A stretch of 64,000 nucleotides of DNA from Subtercola frigoramans. GTDB lineage: Bacteria; Actinomycetota; Actinomycetes; Actinomycetales; Microbacteriaceae. A program made the position numbers and the translations under genes. Below the pieces are notes generated by a model. That model was not told the origin of the DNA, searched no databases, and saw nothing but the letters and a program-made list of their open reading frames with translations. This document shows positions 50,700-59,541 of this stretch, in pieces (position 1 is the stretch's first letter; each line of letters begins with the position of its first letter). The stretch is taken from positions 372,001 through 436,000 of the forward strand of contig NZ_JAFBBU010000001.1 in NCBI RefSeq assembly GCF_016907385.1, read 5' to 3'.

Positions 50700-52059
50700 G
50701 GGCATCGCCGGGTGTCAGCCAGGAGACGAATCGGCCATCCGGGTCCCAAGTGGCCCTGAGGTCGTCCAGGTGCCGCAGATTCTCAGCAGACATGAAAGGG
50801 GAAGGTCGATTGAGGAGATTCTCATCCGACAAGGCGGTTCCCGTGGCAAAGGGTTCCACAGCCCGCATGTGGTCGGTCACCCATCGAGTGAGCTTGTCGT
50901 CCTCCTCCGGATCACCCCATTCCGCGTAGAGCCCGTAGAAGAAATCGCCTTCGATCGAGAAAGCCATCGACGGCCGTTCCGGCTGTCCGTCGTGGTCCCA
51001 GTTGAAGACCATCAGATGCGTCTTCCATCCCTCTGGCCAGCTCGCGATGAGATCTTCGATGGTCGGCCACAGATCCGAGAAGCCTGCACGAGTGCCGATA
51101 TTGTCGGCAAGCCACCGTCGGGAGTCGTCGAAACGCCCGCCGTCGGCCGTCTTCGTGAGTGTCACGTGGTCAATCGGAACGTTCAGCTGGGCGATGATGG
51201 CCTGGTCCCGCGCGGGGCACGTCTCGAACAGTGAGAGTTGTTCGAGCGCCTCGGGTTCAGTCAGAGTGTGAGCGACAGACACCAGCACCACGGCTGGCTC
51301 ATCATTCGTCATGGGGGTGCGGGTGATCAGCACCAGCAACTCGGTGGGAGTCTGCCGGCCGACCGTGTGCACGAAATCGAACACGTCGTGCGCTGCAGAG
51401 ATCGGGAAGACGTACTGGCTCATCATGGTGATGGGCCGTCGAGGGAACACGGTGAGGTAGAACTTCGTCACGACCGCGAAGAATCCCGGCCCGGCGCCTC
51501 TGGCGGCCCACAGGAGCTCGGCGTTCTGGGTCTCGTCGGCGTGCACCAGCTCGCCGTCGGCGGTGACCGCATCGATCGCCGTCACCGACATGCAGGCCGG
51601 CCCATAGTCCCGGCCCGACCATCCGAATCCGCCCTGAAGCAGATAGCCGCCGATGCCCACTCCCGTGGAGTGACCGGTGGGAAAGAAGAGATCGTGTTCC
51701 GCGAGCATCGACGCGAATTCCACGCCCTGGATGCCCGGCTGCACGGCCGCGATCTGCTGATCGACGTCGATCTCGACTTGGCGCATGTTGGCCATGTCGA
51801 TCAACAGCGTTCCGTTACGCAGGTGCGAGCCCGACCAGCTGTGGCCTCCGGAACGAACCGACACGGTGAGGCCCTCGGCGCGCGCGAGCCGGACGGCACC
51901 GACAACGTCGTCGTCTGTGGTGGCGACGACGATAACTTCGGGGTAGCGCTCTGGCACCCGGTCGTGCCAGCACAATCCGCGCCGGAGGTTCTCATAGCCT
52001 TCACTTCCCCGCCGGACCACCCTGCCGGTGATGCCGGTTTCGGCCACGAGTTTGATCAT
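50692..52059 (-). CDS. FAD-linked oxidase, VAO/BBE type
   Basis: 455 residues from ATG 52059. The FAD-binding domain has VRSGGHSWSGS with H73, the usual site of the covalent 8-alpha-histidyl link, and GIGGYLLQGGFGWSGRDYG. The substrate domain ends with NLLNRPSPFMSAENLRHLDDL and a BBE-like last segment, although the typical NYxD/E..Y motif of plant enzymes is replaced by RATWDPDGRF. Such enzymes oxidise sugars, alkaloids or alcohols with oxygen. No signal peptide. The role in this setting is unknown. Confidence 0.9.
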   Translation of the reverse strand: MIKLVAETGITGRVVRRGSEGYENLRRGLCWHDRVPERYPEVIVVATTDDDVVGAVRLARAEGLTVSVRSGGHSWSGSHLRNGTLLIDMANMRQVEIDVDQQIAAVQPGIQGVEFASMLAEHDLFFPTGHSTGVGIGGYLLQGGFGWSGRDYGPACMSVTAIDAVTADGELVHADETQNAELLWAARGAGPGFFAVVTKFYLTVFPRRPITMMSQYVFPISAAHDVFDFVHTVGRQTPTELLVLITRTPMTNDEPAVVLVSVAHTLTEPEALEQLSLFETCPARDQAIIAQLNVPIDHVTLTKTADGGRFDDSRRWLADNIGTRAGFSDLWPTIEDLIASWPEGWKTHLMVFNWDHDGQPERPSMAFSIEGDFFYGLYAEWGDPEEDDKLTRWVTDHMRAVEPFATGTALSDENLLNRPSPFMSAENLRHLDDLRATWDPDGRFVSWLTPGDALS

Positions 52060-52222
52060 GTTCTGTCTCCTCTCGGTGGAACCGGGTGGCGACCGATCGA
52101 ATTGAGCGAATCACTCCTGTGTGATCGTTGAGTTCGACTCTCGACGGCTCCCGATGTGTGCTGTAGCGCCTTCCCGATCGATGTCTGGCTTGGTTCTGCG
52201 CCGATGCGGGGGCACAGGCTCA

Positions 52223-52252
52223 GTAATACAACATAATCGCGCTGCCCGTCAA
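52223..52252 (-). promoter_or_regulatory. probable promoter of the FAD-linked oxidase
   Basis: On the minus strand TTGACG (52252-52247) and TATTAC (52228-52223) are spaced by 18 bp in an AT-rich island. This matches a sigma-70-type promoter well and points at the oxidase starting at 52059, with a leader of about 155 nt. Confidence 0.5.
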
Positions 52253-52298
52253 GAAATTGTTACAAGAAGACGGAGGAGACTTCCCGTGCTGACGTGCG

Positions 52299-52796
52299 TC
52301 ACCCGCGACGCCGCGTTGCGCGCTGGGGCGCGATGAACACCAATGCCGGAAGGGTGATCAGCGCCAAGGCGATGTGCATGAGTACCAGGATGAAGACTCC
52401 TCCAGCCGGTTGCCCCTTGTAGAGAATCCAGGCGTCGGGGGCGAACCCCACTAGCGTCACGATCACGGCGAGCCAGAAATACAGGCGCCTGGCCTGGGTG
52501 CTGAGCAGGGTCACTACCGGCCAGGCCAGCGACGCCAGGGTCACTCCGATGATGGTGAGCTTTCCGTAGTCGCCGAAACCGTAGTGCTCGTAGCCCTTCG
52601 TGGAAGGAAAGAGTATGACGCCCAGCTGGGCGAGCGCGGCGCACGCGGCAAGCGAGGCGACCACGGCGACAACCGTCGCAACGATGAACCGCACGAGGCC
52701 TGGCTGGTTCTCACCGAGCGGAAAGTCGAGACCGAGCGCATCGAACAGCCGGTTTCCCGAACTCTTCACGGGCGTGCTCTGCGAATCCTGGGTCAT
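52299..52796 (-). CDS. four-helix membrane protein, unknown
   Basis: 165 residues from ATG 52796. Four membrane helices (about 35-60, 78-98, 105-125, 132-155): FIVATVVAVVASLAACAALAQL, IIGVTLASLAWPVVTLLS, FWLAVIVTLVGFAPDAWIL, FILVLMHIALALITLPALVF. The pattern of a Pro-Asp pair in helix 3 and HIALAL in helix 4 recalls small DUF families of actinobacterial membrane proteins, but I cannot name one with certainty. It is divergent from the marR gene at 53040 and may be under its control. Confidence 0.75.
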   Translation of the reverse strand: MTQDSQSTPVKSSGNRLFDALGLDFPLGENQPGLVRFIVATVVAVVASLAACAALAQLGVILFPSTKGYEHYGFGDYGKLTIIGVTLASLAWPVVTLLSTQARRLYFWLAVIVTLVGFAPDAWILYKGQPAGGVFILVLMHIALALITLPALVFIAPQRATRRRG

Positions 52797-53004
52797 TCGA
52801 AACGTTCCTGTCTGCCTGCACTGACGAGTTCTGTGAGAAGCTCACCGCCACTCTAGGTTTTTGCCCGCACAACGTCGTCGCACGAGCGAGTGATCTTGTG
52901 ATCATCCCTGAGGATGACGCCCGAGTAGCTCGGATGCTCGGGCACAGTCCCCTCCGGGCCGGATCCTGCACCACCGGCGGGCGCTTTTCTCACTTCAATT
53001 CTTG

Positions 53005-53017
53005 GGAATATAGTTCC
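53005..53017. promoter_or_regulatory. possible MarR operator
   Basis: GGAATATAGTTCC has GGAA/TTCC arms around a 5-bp AT centre, 23 bp before the marR start and in the divergent gap with the membrane gene. The imperfect symmetry makes this tentative. Confidence 0.35.
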
Positions 53018-53039
53018 GGGGCAGTGACTTGTTCCAGGT

Positions 53040-53537
53040 ATGGATGTCACTTCTGACCAGCAGGGCACGAAACAGCAGGCCATTGCCCCCGGCTCCTCCG
53101 CGTACACCACGCTGTTCATCGAACTGGTGCGCCTGGAGATCGAACTCTGGGAACGGCTGGACCGTCTGCAACGGGCAGATGTCGGGATTTCTGTTGCACA
53201 GCTCCAGTCCCTGCGCGCGGTCGCGCTGCGAGCTGGTTCAGCAAGAGTGCAAGACATATCCGACGACCTGCAGATCACGGTCGGGGCCGCCAGCAAGGTG
53301 ATCGACCGGCTCGCGCACGACGGCCTGGTCGAGCGCTCGCCGCATCCCGTCGACCGCCGGTCCATGGTGATCACCTTGACTCCTCGGGGTGCGGCGGCCT
53401 ACGAATCAGCGTCGTCATCAGCGTCGCGCCACCTCGCCGCGGTGCTGGGTTCGGGAATGGATGAGGGGCAGGCAGGCGCGCTGTCCGCAACGTTGTCCGC
53501 GTTGTCGTCGTCACTTCGGCGGGGTGCGAAGTCGTGA
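53040..53537 (+). CDS. MarR family transcriptional regulator
   Basis: 165 residues from ATG 53040. Winged-helix core: ISVAQLQSLRAVALRAGSAR, VQDISDDLQITVGAASKVID, RLAHDGLVERSPHPVDRRSM with the DRR wing of MarR proteins. The stop overlaps the GTG start of the quinone oxidoreductase (GTGA), so the regulator and enzyme are one unit. Probably a redox or electrophile sensor that represses its own operon; no Cys is present, so ligand binding rather than thiol oxidation is expected. Confidence 0.92.
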   Translation: MDVTSDQQGTKQQAIAPGSSAYTTLFIELVRLEIELWERLDRLQRADVGISVAQLQSLRAVALRAGSARVQDISDDLQITVGAASKVIDRLAHDGLVERSPHPVDRRSMVITLTPRGAAAYESASSSASRHLAAVLGSGMDEGQAGALSATLSALSSSLRRGAKS

Positions 53538-54517
53538 GTGACACGATGCGGGCCGTGGTCATCGACCAGCCCGGTGGCCCTGAAGTCCTCCACCTCGGCG
53601 ACGTTCCCCGGCCCACGCCCCGCGTCGGCCAGGTTCTCATTCGCGTCAGGGCATTCGGGCTCAATCGCTCAGAATTGCATTTTCGAAGCGGTGTCGCCTC
53701 GACCGGCGATTTTCCGAGGATTCCGGGCATCGAGGCCACGGGCATCGTCGAAGAGGCACCCGGCGGAGAATTCGAGCCGGGAACCACGGTCATGACCATG
53801 ATGGGCGGTATGGGTCGTACGTTCGACGGGGGATACGCCGAGTTCGTGTCGGTGCCGGCGACCCAGGTGATCCCCTTCGAGAGCGATCTTCCGTGGGCGA
53901 CGCTCGGTGCAATCCCCGAGATGCTGCAGACCGCCTACGGTTCACTCACGGTCGGGTTGCAGGCGATTGATGGCCAGAGCCTCCTGATCCGCGGCGGAAC
54001 GTCGTCTGTCGGCCTCACCATCGCGGTGCTTGCCAAGCGCAGGGGGATGACCGTGATCTCCACTACGCGGAGTGAAGCCCGGTTCGACCGTCTGCACAAA
54101 GTCGGGGTCGATCATCCACTCGTCGACACTGGACTCATCGCAGAGGATGTTCGCCGGCTGCTGGGCGAGGGAGTGGATGGCGCGGTCGAACTGGTCGGCG
54201 TCAACGTCATGCGAGACACTCTTCGGGCAACCCGGCCGGGCGGCACCGTCTGCTTCACAGGCATGCTCTCGGACAACTGGTCGATCCCGGAGTTCTACCC
54301 GATGGACTGGCTGCCCAACGGGGTGCGCCTCACCGCATATTCGGGCGAGGCGGAGGGCCTGCCGGCCGCTGTGCTGCAGGACTTTCTCGACGCCGTCGCC
54401 GACGGTTCGGCCGTTGTGCCGATCGGGCGCGTCTACCAGCTCGACGAGATGGTGCAGGCGCACCGCGACCTCGAGGCGAACACCGTGGGCGGCAAAGCCG
54501 TCGGCATCATCGACTGA
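53534..54517 (+). CDS. quinone oxidoreductase family (zinc-free MDR)
   Basis: 327 residues from GTG 53534, overlapping the marR stop. MRAVVIDQPGGPEVLHLGDV is the standard MDR start; FGLNRSELHFRSG and FPRIPGIEATGIVEEAPGG follow. The Rossmann motif is RGGTSSVGLTIAVLAKRRG (about 155-173) and STTRSEAR suits NADPH. The end is GRVYQLDEMVQAHRDLEA. It lacks zinc-ligand Cys. It reduces quinones or enones, probably under MarR control. It is a paralogue of the enzyme at 35711. Confidence 0.93.
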   Translation: MSDTMRAVVIDQPGGPEVLHLGDVPRPTPRVGQVLIRVRAFGLNRSELHFRSGVASTGDFPRIPGIEATGIVEEAPGGEFEPGTTVMTMMGGMGRTFDGGYAEFVSVPATQVIPFESDLPWATLGAIPEMLQTAYGSLTVGLQAIDGQSLLIRGGTSSVGLTIAVLAKRRGMTVISTTRSEARFDRLHKVGVDHPLVDTGLIAEDVRRLLGEGVDGAVELVGVNVMRDTLRATRPGGTVCFTGMLSDNWSIPEFYPMDWLPNGVRLTAYSGEAEGLPAAVLQDFLDAVADGSAVVPIGRVYQLDEMVQAHRDLEANTVGGKAVGIID

Positions 54518-54540
54518 CCACCTCACACGACAGGACGACA

Positions 54541-55464
54541 ATGACCCACCTCAGAACCTTCGCAGCGCTCGCGCTCGGTGTCTCGGCATTCGCACTCGTC
54601 GGATGCTCGGCAACGAGTGCTGACCCGCTCGGCGCCCAGACTTCGTCGGGTGCTTCAGGTACCGCTGCCGAACCCATCGTGATCGGATCCCAGGCGTACT
54701 ACTCCAATGAGATCCTGGCCGAGATCTATGCAGAAGGGCTCGAGGCCGACGGATTCGCGGTCAAACGCCAGTTCAACATCGGCCAGCGGGAGGCCTACCT
54801 GCCCGAACTGGAGTCGGGAAACCTCGATCTCTTCCCCGAGTACACCGGGCCTCTGCTGCAGTACTGGCAGTCGTCGACGACCCTGACCAAGGCCGACGAG
54901 GTCTACACCGCGCTCGCCGCGGCCGCCCCCGCCGGTCTCCAGGTGCTCGACCAGTCGGCTGCGACCGACCAGGATTCCTACGTCGTGACGCGGGATTTCT
55001 CTGAGAAGTATGGCGTGAAGAGCATCGCCGACCTGCTCACCGTACCCGTTCCCCTCACCCTGGGCGGCAACGCCGAAGGGGCGGATCGCCCGAACGGCCC
55101 GAAGGGCCTGCTGCAGCACTACGGAGTGACCGTCGGCTTCTCTGCCATCGACGACGGGGGCGGACCTCTGACGGTGAGTGCCCTGAAGAGTGGCGCGATC
55201 CAGCTTGCGATCGTCTATACCGCAAGCCCCACCATCAGCAGCGGCGACCTCGTCGTGCTCGACGACCCTGAAGGGCTCTTCGTCGCCTCGCACGTGGTGC
55301 CGGTCGCCAGCAAGACGCTTCCCGCTGCGGCCGTCGACACCGTCAATCGCATCAGCGCCGCCCTGACCCCCGAAGACCTCGTCGCGATGAACGTGAAGAG
55401 CGTCGATGGGCAGCAGGCCTCAGACACGATCGCCGCGGCCTGGCTCGCCGCGCATCCCTCCTGA
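54541..55464 (+). CDS. orphan osmoprotectant-type ABC binding lipoprotein
   Basis: 307 residues from ATG 54541. Lipobox ALVGC (C22). The fold matches the OpuAC/ProX-like QAT family: PIVIGSQAYYSNEILAEIYA, LPELESGNLDLFPEYTGPLL with the EYTG motif, and AIQLAIVYTASPTI. Family ligands are glycine betaine, choline and carnitine. No permease or ATPase gene lies nearby, so it must share a transporter encoded elsewhere or serve another role. It is in line with marR-qor and the isochorismatase-like gene. Confidence 0.88.
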   Translation: MTHLRTFAALALGVSAFALVGCSATSADPLGAQTSSGASGTAAEPIVIGSQAYYSNEILAEIYAEGLEADGFAVKRQFNIGQREAYLPELESGNLDLFPEYTGPLLQYWQSSTTLTKADEVYTALAAAAPAGLQVLDQSAATDQDSYVVTRDFSEKYGVKSIADLLTVPVPLTLGGNAEGADRPNGPKGLLQHYGVTVGFSAIDDGGGPLTVSALKSGAIQLAIVYTASPTISSGDLVVLDDPEGLFVASHVVPVASKTLPAAAVDTVNRISAALTPEDLVAMNVKSVDGQQASDTIAAAWLAAHPS

Positions 55465-55526
55465 CCGAAACCCTCCTGACCGAAGCCCTCCTCCGATCCA
55501 CGCAGAACAGAACTGAGAAGAACGAA

Positions 55527-56129
55527 ATGACAGAATCCACTCCCACCACCGCCGTTCTCGTCGTCGACATGCAGAACGACACCGTCCACGCTGATGGGGC
55601 CTACGCATCCTTCGGCGCAGCAGAGAACGCGACCAGCCAGAACGTCATCGCCAACATCGGCACCCTTCTGGGTGCCGCGCGCGAGTCCGGCGTTCCGGTG
55701 TTCCACAGCCGCATCGTCGTCTACCCGCTGCCCGGCGTCGGCGGCCAGAATGCCCCGGTGTTCCGGATGCTCGCACCCGACACCTTCAAGATCGGCACCT
55801 GGGGCGCGGCGATCGTCGACGAGCTGCAGCCGCAGGGCGACGAGATCCTGCTCGACCGCACGCGCATGAGCGTGTTCAACGGCACGGAGATCGATCACCT
55901 GCTGCGCAACCTCGGTGTGAGCAGGCTCATCGTCGTCGGTGCCTGGACGAACATGGCCGTCGAGCACACCGTGCGCGATGCCGCTGATCACGGCTACGAG
56001 GTCACCATCGTCTCCGATGGCACCTCGAGCCTGAGCGCGGACTGGCAGCGCGCTGCCCTCGAATACGCGCTCACGAACATCGCCACGATCGCCGACACTG
56101 TCACCGTCGCGGCCGAGCTTCGGAGCTGA
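55527..56129 (+). CDS. isochorismatase-fold protein lacking the catalytic Cys
   Basis: 200 residues from ATG 55527, with GAAGAA upstream. The fold of the cysteine hydrolase/isochorismatase family is clear: AVLVVDMQND with D14, the cis-peptide region, and LIVVGAWTNMAVEHTVRDAA. In amidases of the family the triad is Asp-Lys-Cys; here the Lys position reads R111 (DRTRMSVF) and the Cys position reads A144 (TNMAVE). Isochorismatase itself also lacks Cys, so a hydrolase acting on a vinyl ether, or a non-catalytic role, is possible. It ends 4 bp from the convergent LLM gene. Confidence 0.88.
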   Translation: MTESTPTTAVLVVDMQNDTVHADGAYASFGAAENATSQNVIANIGTLLGAARESGVPVFHSRIVVYPLPGVGGQNAPVFRMLAPDTFKIGTWGAAIVDELQPQGDEILLDRTRMSVFNGTEIDHLLRNLGVSRLIVVGAWTNMAVEHTVRDAADHGYEVTIVSDGTSSLSADWQRAALEYALTNIATIADTVTVAAELRS

Positions 56130-56133
56130 TCGC

Positions 56134-57507
56134 TCAGCTCACCGGTGTTTGCAACTGGGCGCCCGCGTGCTCCCGGGGGAGGCGCTTGCGACCTTCCCCG
56201 AAGAGGTGTTCGCGCAGGGTGGAGCCCTCTGGCTGCTCCCTCATGAGCCCGCGTGACCGCAACTCGGGAATGAGCAACTCGATGAAATCGTCGTAGGTGC
56301 CGGGCACCAGGTAGGGCTGGATGGCGAAGCCGTCTGCCCCGGTGAGCTCGATGAACTCCTCGATCTGGTCGGCGACCGTCGACGGATCCCCGACGAAGAT
56401 GCTGCCGTTGACCCCGTTGCGGCGGTAGTCCTCGAGGATTTCGCCGACCGTGGCGGGGGGAACACCGTCTGCGCCGGAGAATCGCTCAACGCCGCTCTGG
56501 CCCTGCTCGGTCTTCACGTCGCCCAGTGGTTTCGTGCGATCCAGCGCGAGCAGATCGATGCCGGTCAGGGTGGCGTAGAACGCGGCCGCTGACTCGACGG
56601 TCGAGAAGCTCAGCATCTCCCCACGTTTGGCCTGGGCCTCCTCGGTGGTGGGTGCAGTGATGAAGCCCACCCCGACGAGGAACTTGATCGAGTCTGCGGG
56701 GCGACCGTACCTCTCGGCTCGCTCACGGATATCGGCGATGTTCGCGGCGACGTGTTTCGCGTCGCCGCCCGCGAGAAAGACTGCCTCGGCATATTTCGCG
56801 GCGAAGTCCCGCCCAGGCCCCGAAGTTCCTGCCTGCAGCAGGAGGGGAGTGCGCTGCGGCGACGGCGGCACGGTGAGAAAACCGTCTGCCTTGAAATAGG
56901 GCCCGTCGTGATGGATGTCGTGGATCTTCGACGGGTCGGCGTAGACCCCGGCTGCCCTGTCGAGGAGAATCGCGCCGTCGTCCCACGACTGCTCCCAGAG
57001 CTTGAGCGATAGCTGAATGTGGTCTTCGGCGATCAGGTATCGCTCGTCGTGCGGGATCATCGCTTCGCCGAAGAGGCGGGCAGAGGCCGCCTGCCCCGAG
57101 CCGGTGACGATGTTCCAGCCGATCCGGCCCTTGGTCAGGTGGTCGAGGGTGGCGTACCTGCGGGTCAGCGACTGTGGTTTCTCGGTGGTCGTCGAGGCCG
57201 TCACCACGATGCCCAGTTTGCTCGTGGCCGCAGCGATGGCCGACACGACGACCAGCGGGTCGGCGGCCCCGATACCGGCATCCTTGATTCGGATGTCGAA
57301 GAACCGGTCATCGGTGTCGGGTGAACCGTAGGCGTCGGCGAAGAAGAGGAAGTCGAAGCCCGCCGCATCCAGCTTCTTACCCAGGCTCACCCAGTGGTCG
57401 ACATCGAGGTAGTCGGGTGCGGTGTTCTCGGGGTGCCGCCAGCTGCCGTAGGCGGTGCCGCCCGGCATCATCGACTGGAAGATCGCGAGGGTGAGAGGTT
57501 TCGTCAT
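56134..57507 (-). CDS. NtaA/SnaA/DszA-family flavin monooxygenase
   Basis: 457 residues from ATG 57507, with AAGGA upstream. LLM barrel of the two-component FMN type: start LTLAIFQSMMPGGTAYGSWR, FDFLFFADAYGSP, LDHLTKGRIGWNIVTGSGQA, LLLQAGTSGPGRDFAAKYAE and TVADQIEEFIELTGADGF. Members need FMNH2 from a separate reductase and attack sulfones, chelators or N-heterocycles. It is very similar to the enzyme at 62546. It follows an orphan binding-protein gene (48 bp), which suggests uptake of its substrate. Confidence 0.92.
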   Translation of the reverse strand: MTKPLTLAIFQSMMPGGTAYGSWRHPENTAPDYLDVDHWVSLGKKLDAAGFDFLFFADAYGSPDTDDRFFDIRIKDAGIGAADPLVVVSAIAAATSKLGIVVTASTTTEKPQSLTRRYATLDHLTKGRIGWNIVTGSGQAASARLFGEAMIPHDERYLIAEDHIQLSLKLWEQSWDDGAILLDRAAGVYADPSKIHDIHHDGPYFKADGFLTVPPSPQRTPLLLQAGTSGPGRDFAAKYAEAVFLAGGDAKHVAANIADIRERAERYGRPADSIKFLVGVGFITAPTTEEAQAKRGEMLSFSTVESAAAFYATLTGIDLLALDRTKPLGDVKTEQGQSGVERFSGADGVPPATVGEILEDYRRNGVNGSIFVGDPSTVADQIEEFIELTGADGFAIQPYLVPGTYDDFIELLIPELRSRGLMREQPEGSTLREHLFGEGRKRLPREHAGAQLQTPVS

Positions 57508-57555
57508 AACTGAGATCCTTGTGCTGAGTGAGTGCGGCGTCGGGAGTGAAGGCGA

Positions 57556-58719
57556 TCAGCCGGAAAAGCCGATGGACTGGTCGATGAACTGGTTCGTGTA
57601 CAGATCGGCCGGTTTCAGGTCGCTCTTGGCAGTGACGCCCTGGGCCGAAAGGATCGGACTCACGATCGAGATCATCTTCGCGACGCGGGCGTCGTCGAAG
57701 TCCCCCAGGTACGCGTTTGTGCCATTGCCGGCGATCCCCAGCGTGGGCACCTCCTTCGCCGCGTAGGCGGCAACGTCGGCCGTGTACACCCACCCCGTGT
57801 TGTACTGCCTCACCAGATCGACGATCAGCGCGTTCGTGGCTGAGGGATCGGTGTAGTAGTCGACGTCTGCCTTCTGCAGCACCGGCACGAGTTTCGTGAG
57901 GCACGCGGAGTCGGCGCTGAGGTCGCCCGACTTGACTGCCAGCGAATTGGCGTAGGCCGGCCATCCGGCGTCGGCGAAGAGCTGGAAGTCGACCGGCTTG
58001 TTCCACGCACTGATGTCGTGGGCATAGGTGTACGGCTCTGACGTGGCGTAACCCGTCTGGCCGGACTTTCCTCCCGCTGCGACGAAGTTGCCGGCAGTTC
58101 CGTCGTAGTTCTTCGTCACTTGGCTGGCCGGGTACAGCCCCGATGTCGAGAGCCAGTCGATGCCGATGGAGTTGTCTGAGGCGATGAGTCCGGCCCCGGC
58201 CTTTGCGAGGTCGGAGATCGTCTTGACGTCAGGGTAGGTGGCCGGATCCCACAGCACCACGCTCGGGTCGACATCGAACTGGGCGAAGACCGCCGTGGTG
58301 GGCAGGGTCGCCGAGTTCTGGATCGCCTCGGCGGTGTCGACGTACCCGAGCATGATGCTGGGGTCTGCGTACATCTGGGCGGTCGCGGTCTGGTAGCCCA
58401 CGGCCGGGCCACCGGCGCGGATCTCCACGTTGACGCCGGTTGCCAGGCCATCGCTGTAGAGCGGCCCGCTGACAGATTTCTTCGATGCGTCGACCGTCGG
58501 GTTCGGACCGAGGAGTTCATAGAGGGCGCCGTGTTCTGCCTCGGGGTTCCAGTTCGTCTGGATCACCACGGTTGCGGGGCACGCTGCCGAGAGGTCGGCT
58601 GCGCCGGCCGCTGCCGACTGTGTGGGCGCGGTCGATGCTGTGGTCGAGCATCCGGCCAATCCGAGGCCCACTGCACTGACTGCACCGACGAGCGCGGCAA
58701 ACTGCTTTCTGTTCTTCAT
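57556..58719 (-). CDS. orphan ABC substrate-binding lipoprotein, NitT/TauT-like
   Basis: 387 residues from ATG 58719. Lipobox GLAGC. The mature part begins VVIQTNWNPEAEHGALYELL, a sulfonate/thiamine-precursor-binding type of start (NWxPxxEHG), then TAQMYADPSIMLGYVDTAEA and LIASDNSIGIDWLSTSGLY. Related proteins bind taurine, nitrate, alkanesulfonates or pyrimidine precursors. No permease or ATPase is encoded in the window next to it. It is upstream of an NtaA/DszA-type monooxygenase in the same direction and divergent from an XRE-cupin regulator. Confidence 0.87.
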   Translation of the reverse strand: MKNRKQFAALVGAVSAVGLGLAGCSTTASTAPTQSAAAGAADLSAACPATVVIQTNWNPEAEHGALYELLGPNPTVDASKKSVSGPLYSDGLATGVNVEIRAGGPAVGYQTATAQMYADPSIMLGYVDTAEAIQNSATLPTTAVFAQFDVDPSVVLWDPATYPDVKTISDLAKAGAGLIASDNSIGIDWLSTSGLYPASQVTKNYDGTAGNFVAAGGKSGQTGYATSEPYTYAHDISAWNKPVDFQLFADAGWPAYANSLAVKSGDLSADSACLTKLVPVLQKADVDYYTDPSATNALIVDLVRQYNTGWVYTADVAAYAAKEVPTLGIAGNGTNAYLGDFDDARVAKMISIVSPILSAQGVTAKSDLKPADLYTNQFIDQSIGFSG

Positions 58720-58792
58720 GAGACCCTGACTTTTGAGAGAATGGAGGCGTCGCCGGGCCGAAGGGCGCTGGCGGTGGAATCAGTGCAAAGTT

Positions 58793-58805
58793 TTTACGCG
58801 GTAAA
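58793..58805. promoter_or_regulatory. putative operator between binding-protein gene and XRE-cupin gene
   Basis: TTTACGCGGTAAA has TTTAC/GTAAA arms around three bases and lies in the only AT-rich part of the divergent gap. It is probably bound by the XRE-cupin regulator. Confidence 0.5.
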
Positions 58806-58884
58806 CATTGGTCACGTTATGCGGCAGGCGTTGCGGGTGCATTTCTCGAATGTTTCGATCCCGTAACCGATCCGAGGAGTGACA

Positions 58885-59532
58885 GTGGCCACGTCATCAG
58901 GGCGCAACACGACGCCTCTCGATCACGACGCCGTAGCCATGGGCGAACTCATTCGCGCTCGCCGAAAGAACATGGGGCTCACCCTCAAAGATCTCGCGGC
59001 GCTGTCAGGGCTCTCCCATCCGTTCATCTCGCTCGTCGAACGGGGGCGCGCCCGACCGAGTATGCCGTCGTTCGTGAATCTCGCCAAAGCTCTCGATGCC
59101 ACCCCAGTCGATCTGTACGAAGCGCTCGAGGCCGCATCGCTCCGGTCTGCGCCAGCCGGGGTGCCGGCGAGCATCCTGCAGACCGGTGGCCTGCGCCATG
59201 CCTACGGCGATGATTCAGGGCATGTGCTGATCTCGGTGCCCGGAAGGGTGCGCATGATGGAGATCCAGTCGCTCGGGTCACCCAACGAGAGCCGGCTCAC
59301 CCACGCGGGCGTCGACGAGTACCTCTACGTGCTCGAGGGGCGGGTCGAGGTGGCGGCGGGCGCGGAGTCGTTCCAGTTGGTGGTCGGCGACAGCATCCGG
59401 CTCGCTGCAGGGACCCCGCACAATTGGTGGTCGGCCGACGGCGTGCCGTTCCGGGTGATGATGACCAGCGTCGACCTCGGCGACAGCATCGACGCTGCTG
59501 AATCAGGCGCCGCCCGCAGCCTCTCGGAGTGA
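58885..59532 (+). CDS. XRE-cupin transcriptional regulator
   Basis: 215 residues from GTG 58885, with GAGGAG 5 bp upstream. HTH at about 20-75 (LIRARRKNMGLTLKDLAALS, SHPFISLVERGRARPSMPSF). The C-terminal cupin_2 domain (about 130-200) has HAGVDEYLYVLEGRVEV and LAAGTPHNWW, with metal-binding-like residues. This group includes SutR/PuuR-like regulators that sense small metabolites such as sulfur compounds or amines. It is divergent from the binding-protein/monooxygenase operon, its likely target. Confidence 0.92.
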   Translation: MATSSGRNTTPLDHDAVAMGELIRARRKNMGLTLKDLAALSGLSHPFISLVERGRARPSMPSFVNLAKALDATPVDLYEALEAASLRSAPAGVPASILQTGGLRHAYGDDSGHVLISVPGRVRMMEIQSLGSPNESRLTHAGVDEYLYVLEGRVEVAAGAESFQLVVGDSIRLAAGTPHNWWSADGVPFRVMMTSVDLGDSIDAAESGAARSLSE

Positions 59533-59541
59533 GCGGCTGCC

